Below, in pieces: positions 24,611-33,800 of a stretch of 39,975 bases of DNA (the first letter of the stretch is position 1; every line of letters begins with the position of its first letter). Under the pieces are notes generated by a model. The model did no database searches, was not told where the DNA came from, and saw nothing but the letters and a program-made list of their open reading frames with translations. The stretch spans positions 1-39,975 of the forward strand of contig NZ_KI272853.1 in assembly GCF_000469505.1 (NCBI RefSeq). Reading direction: 5' to 3'. The translations under genes were made by a program, and so were the position numbers. The stretch is from Leptotrichia sp. oral taxon 215 str. W9775 (lineage in GTDB: Bacteria > Fusobacteriota > Fusobacteriia > Fusobacteriales > Leptotrichiaceae).

Positions 24611-25766
24611 ATTTTAACGCCTCCACCGGTTTCATCTTTGCCGCCCTTGCCGCCGGATAAATTGTGGAAATAAATACAACTGCAAATGCCACTATGTATA
24701 TCATAGAAAGTTCCCGTACAGAAATATATAACGGTAATTCCTCAAGATAATAATAGGAATTTCCCATAAATATTTTAAATAATTTTTTTAATATCATTAA
24801 TATCACAGGAGACAATATACTTGCCAGTATCATTCCTGAAACACCTATTATAAGTCCTTCTATTGTAAATATATTTCTTATGTGGCTATTTGTATATCCT
24901 ATTGATTTCAGTATTCCTATATCCTTTATTTTTTCCCTTACAATCATATTTAAAATAACCGATACTGCAAAAGATGCTATCATTAGAAGCAAACTTAATA
25001 TTGCAATTAAAACAAACTTCTCAAATTGTACTGCGTTAAGAAGATTGTGATTTATTGTTTTCCAGCTTATAACACTGAAATTGTCATTTTGAAGTTTCTC
25101 ATAAACCTGTGCTTCCACTTCTTCTATTTTTTGTGGATTTCCTGTTATGATTCCTATTTCTGTTGCCACTTCCCCCTGTTCTCCCAGTATTTGCATTGTT
25201 CTAAGAGGAATTATAACCAGATTGGAATCATAGTCTAGAAATCCTGTTTTAAATATTCCTTTTACAGTAAGTTTTAATTCTTTATTTTCTGCTGAAACAA
25301 GGCTTAATACATCTCCCACTTTTAAATCCATTTCCTTTGAGAGCCCTTCACCAATAAGTATTGAATTTAATTCTGAGATATTTTTATTTCCCTTCACTAT
25401 TCTCAGCTTTAAATCATTTTTTACATTTTCTGCTTCCATTCCCTTTGCCAGTACACCCTTTGCAAAATTATCAAATTTTATAATTGACTGGCTGTTTATT
25501 TGTGGAATGACAGCCTTTACATCTTTTATTCCTTTTGTTTTTTCTATTACATCATTATAATTATCAAAAAAACTTCCCTTAGTACTCTTTATCTGTATAT
25601 GAGGACTCAATGTCAGCAACGAAGTTATCATATTTTTTTCAAGTCCATTTGATACTGTTAATGAGACAATAAATACTGTTACTGCAATCGCTACTCCCAA
25701 AATAGAAAATATACTCTGAAATTTTCTTTCCAGTATATGTCTGACAGCTATAAAAAATTCTACCAT
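24603..25766 (-). CDS. lolE: LolC/LolE-like FtsX family permease
   Basis: This 387-aa inner-membrane protein has four membrane spans in the LolC/E arrangement: one near 18-40, a large periplasmic MacB-like domain (about 45-250), then three spans near 255-285, 305-335 and 360-378. It ends with the typical PAARAAKMKPVEALKYE motif of FtsX-domain permeases, which contacts the ATPase. Only one such subunit is present, so a homodimeric exporter is likely, as in bacteria with a single LolF-type protein. Translational overlap with the ATPase gene supports a complex. Confidence 0.88.
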   Translation of the reverse strand: MVEFFIAVRHILERKFQSIFSILGVAIAVTVFIVSLTVSNGLEKNMITSLLTLSPHIQIKSTKGSFFDNYNDVIEKTKGIKDVKAVIPQINSQSIIKFDNFAKGVLAKGMEAENVKNDLKLRIVKGNKNISELNSILIGEGLSKEMDLKVGDVLSLVSAENKELKLTVKGIFKTGFLDYDSNLVIIPLRTMQILGEQGEVATEIGIITGNPQKIEEVEAQVYEKLQNDNFSVISWKTINHNLLNAVQFEKFVLIAILSLLLMIASFAVSVILNMIVREKIKDIGILKSIGYTNSHIRNIFTIEGLIIGVSGMILASILSPVILMILKKLFKIFMGNSYYYLEELPLYISVRELSMIYIVAFAVVFISTIYPAARAAKMKPVEALKYE

Positions 25767-25785
25767 TTCTTCATTTCCTTCCTTT

Positions 25786-27216
25786 TTATTTTATATCATC
25801 TGACATATCTGATGATATATTATAGTTTTGCATAAGTGCTTCCTTCTGTTCTTCCACTTCTTTTACATCCAGAACTATTTCATCACCGTTATCATTTTCA
25901 AAAATAATAAATCCTGATTTCACATTTTTTACCTTCTGGGCAAAATCTTTAAAATCCTTATATTTTTCTCCATTCACCTTTACAATAATTTGATTTACTG
26001 CATCCGTGTATCCCAAGTTGACATCAAAAGGCAATACCCTCACAAGTACAACAAGTTCTTTATAATCTTTATACAGTTCTTCCCTGTCATATACAGATCC
26101 TAATTTTTCAATTACTCCTGCCATATAATTACTTGTAAGAGGTTCAAATAGCAGTCCTCCGTATACCATATAAGAAGGTGGTGTTTCAATCGTTACTTCC
26201 GTCACAACTGTATATTTTATATCCTTTTTCTCTAATTTTACCTGACCAGTTTTTGTCTTTTTATCTCTTATAATTTCATAACTTAAATTGTCTCCGTACT
26301 TTTTCTGCTGATTTACATAAGAGAAATCTGTTTTCTCATTTTTTCTAAATTCTATTGTTCCATCATATTCAACAGGATAATTATCCAATTTCATTAACAC
26401 ATCATTTTTCTGAAGAACTCCTTCAAATGGTGAGTTTTTAAATACTTTCTTTATAAGAATTCCCCCTGTTTTATCTTCTATTCCAAGCATTCTTCTATGT
26501 GAAGGACTTTCAAGTTCTAACCACTCCAATCCTAAAAGTGGTGATCCGTCATATTTACCATCTTTTATATCTTCAAGAAAATTATTTAATATATTTACAG
26601 GAATAAAATATCCTATGTTATCTGCTGAATTTAATCCTGCAAAAGCAACTCCTACAACTTTCCCCTTACTTACAACAGGTCCTCCGCTGTTACCACTGTT
26701 TATTGCCGCATCAGTCTGACCTATCAGAAATTTACGATTGGTCAGAGTATATGTATTGTGCTCCATTCTTGAAACAATTCCCTGTGTTGTGCTTAATTTA
26801 TCCCCTCCTAAAGGATATCCATACACAGTCAGTTTTTCCTGAATTTCAGGTAAAGTTCCTAATTTTAACGGAACAGTCCCTTTAAAGAATGATTTATCTT
26901 CAATTTCAACTAAAGCAAGGTCATATTCTTCTGAAGTAAATTTTACAACCGCCTTATATTTTTTTGAATCCCCTTCTTTTCTCACCTGCAGAAATTTAGA
27001 ATTTAAAACTGCATGAGCATTCGTTATAATCCTCTCTCCATCAATTATAAATCCCGTAGCTGTGGAATTTGCACTTTGACCATACTGCCACGGAGAAAGA
27101 TAATCAAAAAGCTGGTGAGAAGTATAAACTTTTACAAGAGCTTTTTTTACTGATATATCTTCTGAAAATATAGTCATACACATAAGCAGGTTAATTATTA
27201 TTAAAAGTTTTTTCAA
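25786..27216 (-). CDS. Deg/HtrA-type trypsin-like serine protease with C-terminal PDZ-like region
   Basis: This 476-aa exported protease has a signal peptide (MKKLLIIINLLMCMTIFSE), then a trypsin-fold domain with catalytic H68 (TNAHAV), D99 (EEYDLALVE) and S177 (NSGNSGGPV). A PDZ-type domain follows (about 245-310, GGILIKKVFKNSPFEGVLQKNDVL), and a second, more divergent one at the C-terminus. The layout resembles the plant and mitochondrial Deg-type proteases more than DegP, with a long spacer between PDZ regions. Expected role: periplasmic protein quality control. The start is probably TTG at 27216 with GGGAAG upstream. It precedes the lol-like genes by 19 bases, so envelope functions cluster here. 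Confidence 0.9.
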   Translation of the reverse strand: MKKLLIIINLLMCMTIFSEDISVKKALVKVYTSHQLFDYLSPWQYGQSANSTATGFIIDGERIITNAHAVLNSKFLQVRKEGDSKKYKAVVKFTSEEYDLALVEIEDKSFFKGTVPLKLGTLPEIQEKLTVYGYPLGGDKLSTTQGIVSRMEHNTYTLTNRKFLIGQTDAAINSGNSGGPVVSKGKVVGVAFAGLNSADNIGYFIPVNILNNFLEDIKDGKYDGSPLLGLEWLELESPSHRRMLGIEDKTGGILIKKVFKNSPFEGVLQKNDVLMKLDNYPVEYDGTIEFRKNEKTDFSYVNQQKKYGDNLSYEIIRDKKTKTGQVKLEKKDIKYTVVTEVTIETPPSYMVYGGLLFEPLTSNYMAGVIEKLGSVYDREELYKDYKELVVLVRVLPFDVNLGYTDAVNQIIVKVNGEKYKDFKDFAQKVKNVKSGFIIFENDNGDEIVLDVKEVEEQKEALMQNYNISSDMSDDIK

Positions 27217-27243
27217 CTTCTTTCACTTCCCTTCGTATAGTTA

Positions 27244-27783
27244 CTAATTTTTTATACTGAATCTTTCCTTTATATTATTTTGAATAATTTTTAGAAATAA
27301 CAGCTGATTTTCTATATTCAGTCTGAATTTAATCATTCTGCTGTCATAAGATACAATTTCAAGAAATCTGTCATATCTGTTTCCTTTTACTTTGTCTATT
27401 TTCACAGTTGCTGATTTTATATTGTCCATATTTATTTTCAATTTTCCTGAAATAATTTCCTTTCCCTTAATAAAAATCTTATATCTTATCAATGAAGTAA
27501 ATGCAAATAATACATAAATCAGCAATACTGTAATCAGAATTATTTTAATAAGTGTCGCTTTTTCTGCTCCTGAAACTATTTTATAAATGGAATTTAAGGC
27601 GATAAACAATATAATTATAAAAAAAATAGATGACGAAATAATATATCTTTTATTTCCTCTGAATATATACATTTCCTTTTCGCCTTCTATTTTAAATGTG
27701 TTTAAATTTTCTTCAAGTTTTTTTAAATCATACAAGTCAAACATATTTTCTTCATTTATAAATTTGTCAAAGAAAAATTTCAT
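27244..27783 (-). CDS. Membrane protein of unknown function
   Basis: This 179-aa protein has an N-terminal cytoplasmic part (1-48), two membrane spans (about 49-69 and 80-101) and a basic C-terminal domain (110-179) whose strand pattern (ISGKLKINMDNIKSATVKI) could be a small PH-like fold. I recognise no family. It begins 14 bases after the divIC-like gene with a weak ribosome binding site, and sits between a division protein and an envelope protease, so an envelope role is plausible. Confidence 0.75.
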   Translation of the reverse strand: MKFFFDKFINEENMFDLYDLKKLEENLNTFKIEGEKEMYIFRGNKRYIISSSIFFIIILFIALNSIYKIVSGAEKATLIKIILITVLLIYVLFAFTSLIRYKIFIKGKEIISGKLKINMDNIKSATVKIDKVKGNRYDRFLEIVSYDSRMIKFRLNIENQLLFLKIIQNNIKERFSIKN

Positions 27784-27797
27784 AAATTTAAATTTTT

Positions 27798-28070
27798 CTA
27801 CTCAACAACTTTATAAACAACCTCTCCCTCTTTTTTCATATTTAATCTGTCTCTTGCTATTCTTTCTATTTTTTCTTCTTCGCTAAAATTATCAATTTTA
27901 CTTTGCAGATTCTTCTTTTTTTCAGCATATTCATTGACTTTTTCTTCCAGCATTATTATTTCAGTATTTATACTTTCCTTCATAAGATATATCCTGAAAG
28001 CCTGATATAACATTATTCCAAGCAACAGCACAAATCCAATATTAAAAACAACAAATAATTTCTTTCCCAT
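27798..28070 (-). CDS. FtsB/DivIC-type septum formation initiator
   Basis: This 90-aa bitopic protein has one membrane span (about 6-26) followed by a coiled coil (ESINTEIIMLEEKVNEYAEKKKNLQSKIDNF). It ends in the short conserved ERIARDRLNMKKEGEVVYKV block that defines the DivIC/FtsB family. Such proteins join FtsL and FtsQ/DivIB in the divisome and activate septal peptidoglycan synthesis. TAAGGAG precedes the ATG. It follows nrdR by 30 bases. Confidence 0.88.
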   Translation of the reverse strand: MGKKLFVVFNIGFVLLLGIMLYQAFRIYLMKESINTEIIMLEEKVNEYAEKKKNLQSKIDNFSEEEKIERIARDRLNMKKEGEVVYKVVE

Positions 28071-28100
28071 TTACTTTTCTCCTTAATTTACATTATTAAG

Positions 28101-28556
28101 TTATTTTTTTTTTCTTATTTTTTCAATTTCCTTTATAAAGCTTTCCAGACTGTCAAATTTTTTATAAACAGAGGCAAATCTGACATAGGCTATTTCATCA
28201 AGGTCAAGAAGATATGACATTATTATATTTCCTAAATCACTCGATTTTATTTCACCTGAATAATTTGTGAGAATTTCCCTCTCGATTTTATCTATTGCCT
28301 CTTCAATTCTTTCAGAATCAACTTTTCTTTTTACCAAAGAACGGGCAATTCCTTTACGGACTTTTTCCCTGGAATAAGATTGTTTCACACCGTCTTTCTT
28401 GATTACATACAAAGTTAACTCCACAACTTTTTCATGTGTAGTAAACCTTTTTTTACAATCTTCACATTCCCGACGTCTTTTTATGGAGTTACCATCAGAA
28501 TATGCCCTGCTGTCTATTACTTTGGTATTTTCACTTCCGCAAAATGGACATTTCAT
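28101..28556 (-). CDS. nrdR: Transcriptional repressor NrdR
   Basis: This 151-aa zinc-ribbon and ATP-cone protein represses ribonucleotide reductase genes according to ATP/dATP level. The zinc ribbon uses C3, C6, C31 and C34 (MKCPFCGSENTKVIDSR, RRECEDCKKRF). The ATP cone covers about 46-136, with the YVIKKDGVKQSYSREKVRKGI start. Length is typical. AAAGGGGAAAATT precedes the ATG. No nrd genes or NrdR boxes were seen in this window, so the targets lie elsewhere. Confidence 0.97.
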   Translation of the reverse strand: MKCPFCGSENTKVIDSRAYSDGNSIKRRRECEDCKKRFTTHEKVVELTLYVIKKDGVKQSYSREKVRKGIARSLVKRKVDSERIEEAIDKIEREILTNYSGEIKSSDLGNIIMSYLLDLDEIAYVRFASVYKKFDSLESFIKEIEKIRKKK

Positions 28557-28639
28557 AATTTTCCCCTTTATCTTTATAACTTTAATTTCACAATTTATAT
28601 ATTATTAACTTAATATAACAACTTAATACAACAGTATTT

Positions 28640-29104
28640 CTAATTTTCTTCTGCTTTGATAATTTCAATTACTTCTTCCGCCGTTTTAGCTTTCAAAAGA
28701 TTTTCCCTAAATTTATCCTCTTTAATCCATCTTGAAATTCTTGCTAAAACTGTCAAATATTCCTGTGTATTTTCTTCAGGACATAGGAACATAAAAAATA
28801 TTTTTACATTTTCTTCATCAAGGGAGTCATATTCTATCCCATTTTTAGAAACACCAAAAGTTACTATAAGCTCATCTACTGCCTTTGTTTTAGCATGCGG
28901 TAAAGCTACACCTTTACCTATTCCTGTTGAACCTATTGCTTCTCTTGCATAAATATCACTAAGTCCTAATTCTTCATTTTTCACAGCTTCTTTATTTTTT
29001 ATACCTTCATAAAGTTCTTTAATAACAGCATTTTTATTTTTTGACTTTAAATCCAGACTAATTGTATCCACATTAATGTAATCTGCAATCTTTTTACCCT
29101 TCAT
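28640..29104 (-). CDS. PTS EIIA component, fructose/nitrogen type
   Basis: This 154-aa domain is the fructose-mannitol/PtsN class of EIIA. The phosphorylated histidine is in the motif GIGKGVALPHAKT (near residue 70), preceded by REAIGSTGIG. Without adjacent EIIB or EIIC genes it may be regulatory, like PtsN, rather than a sugar-transport subunit. Its ATG overlaps the recO stop (TAATG), and GGAGG lies inside the end of recO, so the two are coupled. Confidence 0.9.
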   Translation of the reverse strand: MKGKKIADYINVDTISLDLKSKNKNAVIKELYEGIKNKEAVKNEELGLSDIYAREAIGSTGIGKGVALPHAKTKAVDELIVTFGVSKNGIEYDSLDEENVKIFFMFLCPEENTQEYLTVLARISRWIKEDKFRENLLKAKTAEEVIEIIKAEEN

Positions 29105-29784
29105 TATAAATCCTCCACAATAAATTTTTTAATTTCTATTTTTACCTGTAAATTTCTATTTATGTAATTTTCAAAAATTTCTACTATTTTTCTTAAGGAA
29201 TAACAGTACTTTTCCATATCTTCCTGAGTTTTTTCAATATTTCCTATATTATTCTTATGAATCATGGCAATTTCTCTGTACAATTGGGAAAATTCAACAC
29301 CAAGTTCCCTATTTATTTCGTCAGTATCATATATCCCCTGTTCCAACATAATTCTTCTCAGAAAAGTTAGGACTATATAGTACTTATATCCTTTTTTCAA
29401 GCTCTCCAAGTTGTTTATAAAATCAAAAATTTCTTCCAGTTTATTAAAAAAATCTTCATTTTCGTAATTTATATCATAGATTTTATTCACACTGTCCAAG
29501 ATGTACAAAGAAATTTCCAATTTTTCAATATTTTTCATAATATTACCGAAATTCCTTACAAGCTCCGTTTCCACTATTGTATAGTAGCCATTTTTTCTAT
29601 GAAAGGTTATTTCGGTAATATTTAAAGGATTTAGCGTAATAAGATTTCTCTTTTTGGATTTTCTTATTCCATATGCCACTCCTGAAATTTTTCCAAAGTC
29701 CTTACTAAAAACTACTGTCAGTAAATCTGCTTCATTTAAATCTTTCTTTTTTAATATCAGACATTTTGATTTTAAAATATCCAT
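29104..29784 (-). CDS. recO: DNA repair protein RecO
   Basis: This 226-aa protein has the RecO N-terminal OB fold (KCLILKKKDLNEADLLTVVFSKDFGKISGVAYGIRKSKKR, with NPLNITEITF) followed by a helical domain. RecO helps load RecA on SSB-coated gaps with RecR. The cysteine cluster of zinc-binding RecO proteins is not evident, as in several relatives. It follows the lolA-like gene by 23 bases and is coupled to the EIIA gene. Confidence 0.9.
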   Translation of the reverse strand: MDILKSKCLILKKKDLNEADLLTVVFSKDFGKISGVAYGIRKSKKRNLITLNPLNITEITFHRKNGYYTIVETELVRNFGNIMKNIEKLEISLYILDSVNKIYDINYENEDFFNKLEEIFDFINNLESLKKGYKYYIVLTFLRRIMLEQGIYDTDEINRELGVEFSQLYREIAMIHKNNIGNIEKTQEDMEKYCYSLRKIVEIFENYINRNLQVKIEIKKFIVEDL

Positions 29785-29807
29785 GTTTTTTCCTGCCAGA
29801 TAAATTT

Positions 29808-30356
29808 CTATCTAAAATTAGACAGGCTATAAGTAACGTGTGAATTTCCATCTCTTACAGTTATTGTCTTTGGATATGAATATCCGTTAGAAGTTGAGTA
29901 ATTACTGAAACTTACTGTATAACCTCTGCTCTTTATGGAAACAAGTTTGGAATTGGAGAATGTAAAAGTATCTCCATTTTTTGTCTGTGTCTTTTTGCTT
30001 GATAGACTATTCAGTTTTGTAAATACGCTAAGTATATTTGCTTCATCCTGATGAAGTTTCTGAGTAACAGTCTGCTTTAATGACGGATAATATATTGTCT
30101 TGCTTCCTGGCTTAAATGTATAAACTTCTCCCTTATTTACATTTGGTGAAGTTATCTGAAGCTTCAGAGTACCTCCCCCATAAGTCATAACATATCCTTT
30201 TGATTTAGTAGAACCATTTATTTTTAATGATTCTGTCACGTTAACAGTAAAACTTTTCTTTTCCCAGAATTCCTTTGAAAAAGAAAAAACTGATACTAAT
30301 AAAAATAGAAATAATACTCTTTTAGTTATTGATATATTTCTTAATTTTCTTAACAT
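29808..30356 (-). CDS. LolA-like periplasmic lipoprotein carrier
   Basis: This 182-aa exported protein has a signal peptide (LRNISITKRVLFLFLLVSVFSFS). The mature part looks like the LolA/LolB half-barrel: KKSFTVNVTESLKINGSTKSKGYVMTYGGGTLKLQITSPN followed by VYTFKPGSKTIYYPSLKQTV. It would ferry lipoproteins from a LolDE-type exporter to the outer membrane. An in-frame GTG at 30365 is possible, but the ATG at 30356 has AAGAGG eight bases upstream and is preferred. Presence of lolD- and lolE-like genes in the same cluster supports the call; similarity is moderate. Confidence 0.7.
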   Translation of the reverse strand: MLRKLRNISITKRVLFLFLLVSVFSFSKEFWEKKSFTVNVTESLKINGSTKSKGYVMTYGGGTLKLQITSPNVNKGEVYTFKPGSKTIYYPSLKQTVTQKLHQDEANILSVFTKLNSLSSKKTQTKNGDTFTFSNSKLVSIKSRGYTVSFSNYSTSNGYSYPKTITVRDGNSHVTYSLSNFR

Positions 30357-30436
30357 TTCTGTCACCTCTTATATTTTAAATTTAGTTAATTAATACAGTT
30401 TCAACTGTACCACCTTATATAATAAGTTAACAACCT

Positions 30437-31366
30437 TTAGTTTATCTGTGTCGTTCCTTTATTTTTTTTGTATTCTTCTTCTATTTCGGTATTAATCTGC
30501 TTCTGTATTTCCTGATTTACAAGGTCATTTTTACTCCACTTATATACAAGCACACTTTTAATGTCATAAATATTATATGATGGCTTAAATCTCATTTCCT
30601 TAATCTGCTTAAATGCATTAAGTTCTTTTATATAGAATGTTCCGATCTTAAGTCCTCTTGGAAATATGTCGCTTACTCCTGAAGTTTCTACATCAAAAGT
30701 ATCCTTTTCATTTATATCTTCATTAAAATTAATTATTGAGAAAGTTCCATTTCCATTTCCTCTCAGAATCTGCATGTTAACTCCATTAAGAATTACACTA
30801 AGTCTTGAATTCTTACTTGTAAGTAAAGTCACTTCCGAATAATTTTCTCCAACTTTAGCCACTTTTCCAATTAAAAATCCATCATACATGACTGGAAGAT
30901 TTACTTCTATTCCCTGATTTTTACCTTTATCGATAAAAATTCTTTCTGAAGAATTGAGATTTTCAACTAATGCAACATCTGCCGCTATATACTCAGATGG
31001 ATTTTTAGATCTCATTCCCAATTCTGCCCTCAACTTTTCATTTTCCCTTTTCAAGTTGACAAGTTCCATATTTTCCACTTTGATTTTTTGAAGTTCAAAA
31101 TCCCTTTTTTTATTATTCTCTATATAATTACTTGTATAACTTATGTCCTTTACCTTAGACTTAAACTTAAGAGTTTGTGTATAAATCATACTTTTTACAT
31201 TAACTAGTTTAAAATTGATTGTCTGAGTTACTCCATCCACATATCTGAAAGAAGCAGTTATTCTGTCTTTAAAGGCAAATAACAAAGCTAAAATTACTAT
31301 TATAATAAAGATGTTTCTACCATTATTTTTTTTCCCAGGCTCCCTATTGAATTTTATTGACTTCAT
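30437..31366 (-). CDS. mreC: Rod shape-determining protein MreC
   Basis: This 309-aa bitopic protein has one membrane span (about residues 16-34) and a coiled coil (about 75-110, VENMELVNLKRENEKLRAEL). The tandem beta domain of MreC follows (AADVALVENLNSSERIFIDKGKNQGIEVNLPVM, LLTSKNSRLSVIL). MreC links the cell-wall elongation synthases with MreB. The ATG at 31366 is chosen over one at 31378 because GGAGG lies at the right distance from the downstream codon. It begins the long minus-strand cluster, with a consensus promoter at 31400-31428. mreB and mreD are not in the window. Confidence 0.94.
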   Translation of the reverse strand: MKSIKFNREPGKKNNGRNIFIIIVILALLFAFKDRITASFRYVDGVTQTINFKLVNVKSMIYTQTLKFKSKVKDISYTSNYIENNKKRDFELQKIKVENMELVNLKRENEKLRAELGMRSKNPSEYIAADVALVENLNSSERIFIDKGKNQGIEVNLPVMYDGFLIGKVAKVGENYSEVTLLTSKNSRLSVILNGVNMQILRGNGNGTFSIINFNEDINEKDTFDVETSGVSDIFPRGLKIGTFYIKELNAFKQIKEMRFKPSYNIYDIKSVLVYKWSKNDLVNQEIQKQINTEIEEEYKKNKGTTQIN

Positions 31367-31399
31367 ATAGCCCTCCATTTCATATTCTGTTATCTTTAA

Positions 31400-31428
31400 A
31401 TAATACTTTATTTTAATGTTTTTGTCAA
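31400..31428 (-). promoter_or_regulatory. Consensus promoter for the mreC-led cluster
   Basis: On the minus strand TTGACA (31423-31428), 17 bases, TATTAT (31400-31405). It could drive the dense gene run down to rnmV, since no clear terminator was seen inside that run. Confidence 0.75.
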
Positions 31429-31545
31429 TAAGTATAACCTCTTTAATTCATTTTTTTTATTTTATTTTTTTTAAGGTCTTTTCTTTATTAAAAATCGAGT
31501 TATAATTATAATAATAGGAATTTTAGTTAATTTAATATATTTGTG

Positions 31546-31571
31546 AAACTGGTAGTTTAAATTGCCAGTTT
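31546..31571 (+). promoter_or_regulatory. 5' leader hairpin before the EF-G paralogue
   Basis: AAACTGG (31546-31552) pairs with CCAGTTT (31565-31571) around a 12-base loop, directly abutting the ribosome binding site GAGAGGAG (31572-31579). Formation of the hairpin could affect translation. An upstream TATAAT at 31507-31512 may be the promoter -10. Confidence 0.45.
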
Positions 31572-31584
31572 GAGAGGAGATATT

Positions 31585-33570
31585 ATGAGAATTTACGAGA
31601 GTGACAGTATTAGGAACGTAGCAATTTTAGGACATAGTGGTGCGGGAAAAAGTAATATGACAGAAGCTCTGGAATTTACTGCCGGACTTACTACGAGAAT
31701 TTCCAATCCTAATGATGCAGTTAAAATAAGTAGTGACACTACTTTACACACTGTGGAATACCAGTCTTTAAAATTTAATTTTCTTGATATTCCAGGATAT
31801 TCTGACTTTTTTGGTGAACTTGAATCAGGTCTTGCCGCTGCAGACGGTGCTATTATCATAGTTGATGGAACTACAGATCTTTCTGTTGGAACTGAAACTT
31901 CACTTGAACTGGCAGACAGCAGAAGTATCCCAAGATTTATATTTGTAAACAAAATAGACAGTGAAAAGGCAGATTATGAAAAAATTCTTTCACAGTTAAG
32001 AGAAAAATATGGTAAAAGAATAGCTCCATTCCATGTTCCATGGGGTAAAGGAGATGACTTCAAAGGGCATATAAATGTTGTTGACATGTATGCAAGGGAA
32101 TATGACGGAAAAGAATGTCATAATGCTTCCATACCTGAAGACATGAATGATGCAGTAAGCCCTGTCAGAGATATGCTGCTTGAAGCTGTTGCAGAAACAA
32201 GCGAAGAATTAATGGATAAATTCTTTAATGGAGAAGAATTTACTACTGCTGAAATTCATAGAGGTCTTAGAAAAGGTGTTCTTAGCTGTGATGTAATTCC
32301 TGTTATCTGCGGATCTACATTTAAAAATATAGGTCTTCACACTACATTTGATATGGTTAGAGATTATTTACCTGCACCAAAAGACAATAAAAAAATAAAT
32401 CCTGACAAGAAGGAATTTGTATGTCAGGTATTTAAAACAGTTATAGATTCATTCCTTGGAAAAGTTTCTTATGTAAAAATTCTTTCAGGTGAACTAAAAC
32501 CGGATAGTGACATATATAATATAAATAAAAGAATAAAAGGAAGAGTTGGAAAAATTTCAACTATGGTTATAAATAAACTGGAAGAGCTTCCTAAAGCTGT
32601 ATACGGAGATATCGTAATATTCACTAAACTTCTTCAGACTCAGACTTCTGATACATTGTCAAACAGTGAAAAAGAAGCTGCAGTACCTAATATAACTTTC
32701 CCTAAGGCACAGATGCTTGTAGCAATTGAGCCATTAAATAAAAATGACGATGAAAAAATATCCACAGGACTTCAAAAACTTACAGAAGAAGATCCTTCAT
32801 TCACATGGCACAGAGATATGGAAACTGGACAAACTGTATTGGGAGTGCAGGGAGAACTTCATACAACTACCCTTATTGATAAACTTAAAAATAAATTTGG
32901 AGTAGAAGTTAAAATAGAAGATCTTAAAGTTCCTTATAGGGAAACAATTAAGAGTACTTCTGATGTTCAGGGAAAATATAAGAAACAATCTGGTGGCCAT
33001 GGTCAATACGGAGATGTTAAAATTAAATTCTCTCCTTCAGAAGAACACTTTACATTTGAAGAAACTATAGTAGGAGGAAGTGTTCCAAAATCATATATTC
33101 CGGCTGTAGAAAAAGGGCTGCGTGAATCTCTGGCACAAGGTGTTCTTGCAGGATTCCCTGTAACAAATATAAAAGCTGTACTTTATGACGGTTCCTACCA
33201 TGAAGTAGATTCTTCTGAAATGTCATTTAAAGTTGCTGCAAACCTTGCATTTAAAAAAGGAATGCTGGAAGCAAAACCTGTTCTTCTTGAACCTATTATG
33301 GAACTTACTATTATAATTCCTGAAGAATATGTTGGAGATATTATGGGAGATATTAATAAGAAACGTGGTAGAGTAATAGGAATGGAAGCTCATAAAGGTA
33401 CAAAACAGAAAATAATGGCTGAAGCTCCTATGTCTGAAACATTTAAATATGCCAACGACCTGAAGGCAATGACACAAGGAAGAGGATACTTTATCATGGC
33501 TCTTGCAAGATATGAAGAAGTTCCTTATGAACTTGCAAATAAAATAATTAACGAACATAAAAAAGATTAG
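31585..33570 (+). CDS. EF-G paralogue (FusA2-like translational GTPase)
   Basis: This 661-aa GTPase follows the EF-G domain order: G domain with G1 GHSGAGKS (16-23), G3 DIPG (68-71) and G4 NKID (122-125), then domains II to V including LGVQGELHTTTLIDKLKNKFGVEV and the domain IV block KYKKQSGGHGQYGDVKI. It is shorter than canonical EF-G (about 690-700), and the G3 motif is DIPG rather than the DTPG of true EF-G. That fits the EF-G-like paralogue group whose function is not settled. The ATG at 31585 has GAGAGGAG six bases upstream; an in-frame TTG further up is less likely. It is divergent from mreC. Confidence 0.9.
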   Translation: MRIYESDSIRNVAILGHSGAGKSNMTEALEFTAGLTTRISNPNDAVKISSDTTLHTVEYQSLKFNFLDIPGYSDFFGELESGLAAADGAIIIVDGTTDLSVGTETSLELADSRSIPRFIFVNKIDSEKADYEKILSQLREKYGKRIAPFHVPWGKGDDFKGHINVVDMYAREYDGKECHNASIPEDMNDAVSPVRDMLLEAVAETSEELMDKFFNGEEFTTAEIHRGLRKGVLSCDVIPVICGSTFKNIGLHTTFDMVRDYLPAPKDNKKINPDKKEFVCQVFKTVIDSFLGKVSYVKILSGELKPDSDIYNINKRIKGRVGKISTMVINKLEELPKAVYGDIVIFTKLLQTQTSDTLSNSEKEAAVPNITFPKAQMLVAIEPLNKNDDEKISTGLQKLTEEDPSFTWHRDMETGQTVLGVQGELHTTTLIDKLKNKFGVEVKIEDLKVPYRETIKSTSDVQGKYKKQSGGHGQYGDVKIKFSPSEEHFTFEETIVGGSVPKSYIPAVEKGLRESLAQGVLAGFPVTNIKAVLYDGSYHEVDSSEMSFKVAANLAFKKGMLEAKPVLLEPIMELTIIIPEEYVGDIMGDINKKRGRVIGMEAHKGTKQKIMAEAPMSETFKYANDLKAMTQGRGYFIMALARYEEVPYELANKIINEHKKD

Positions 33571-33621
33571 TAATAAAAATAATTAAATACCCATTTTAAA
33601 AAGACGTTAAAAATTAATATC

Positions 33622-33763
33622 AAAAACTATATTTATGAGTTATTTAAGATTTTACAATTTAAAATAGGAAATAAATTTAAAAAAATCAACTTTTTTAATT
33701 TTTCTTGATAACTGACTATTTTATATGAGTAGGATTTTAATAAATGAATTAAATATAGTTTTT
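33622..33763 (-). repeat. Dispersed palindromic element, copy 3, shortened and inverted (MITE-like)
   Basis: Its reverse complement begins AAAAACTATATTTAATTC and contains CTACTCATATAAAATAGTCA, matching copies 1 and 2, and ends AAATATAGTTTTT. At 142 bp it is shorter because the central stem region is reduced and diverged. It lies between the EF-G paralogue and lacZ, upstream of lacZ, so it may carry or disturb the lacZ promoter region. Confidence 0.75.
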
Positions 33764-33800
33764 ATATTATTGACTAATTTTTATTTGAAAGGACTAAATC

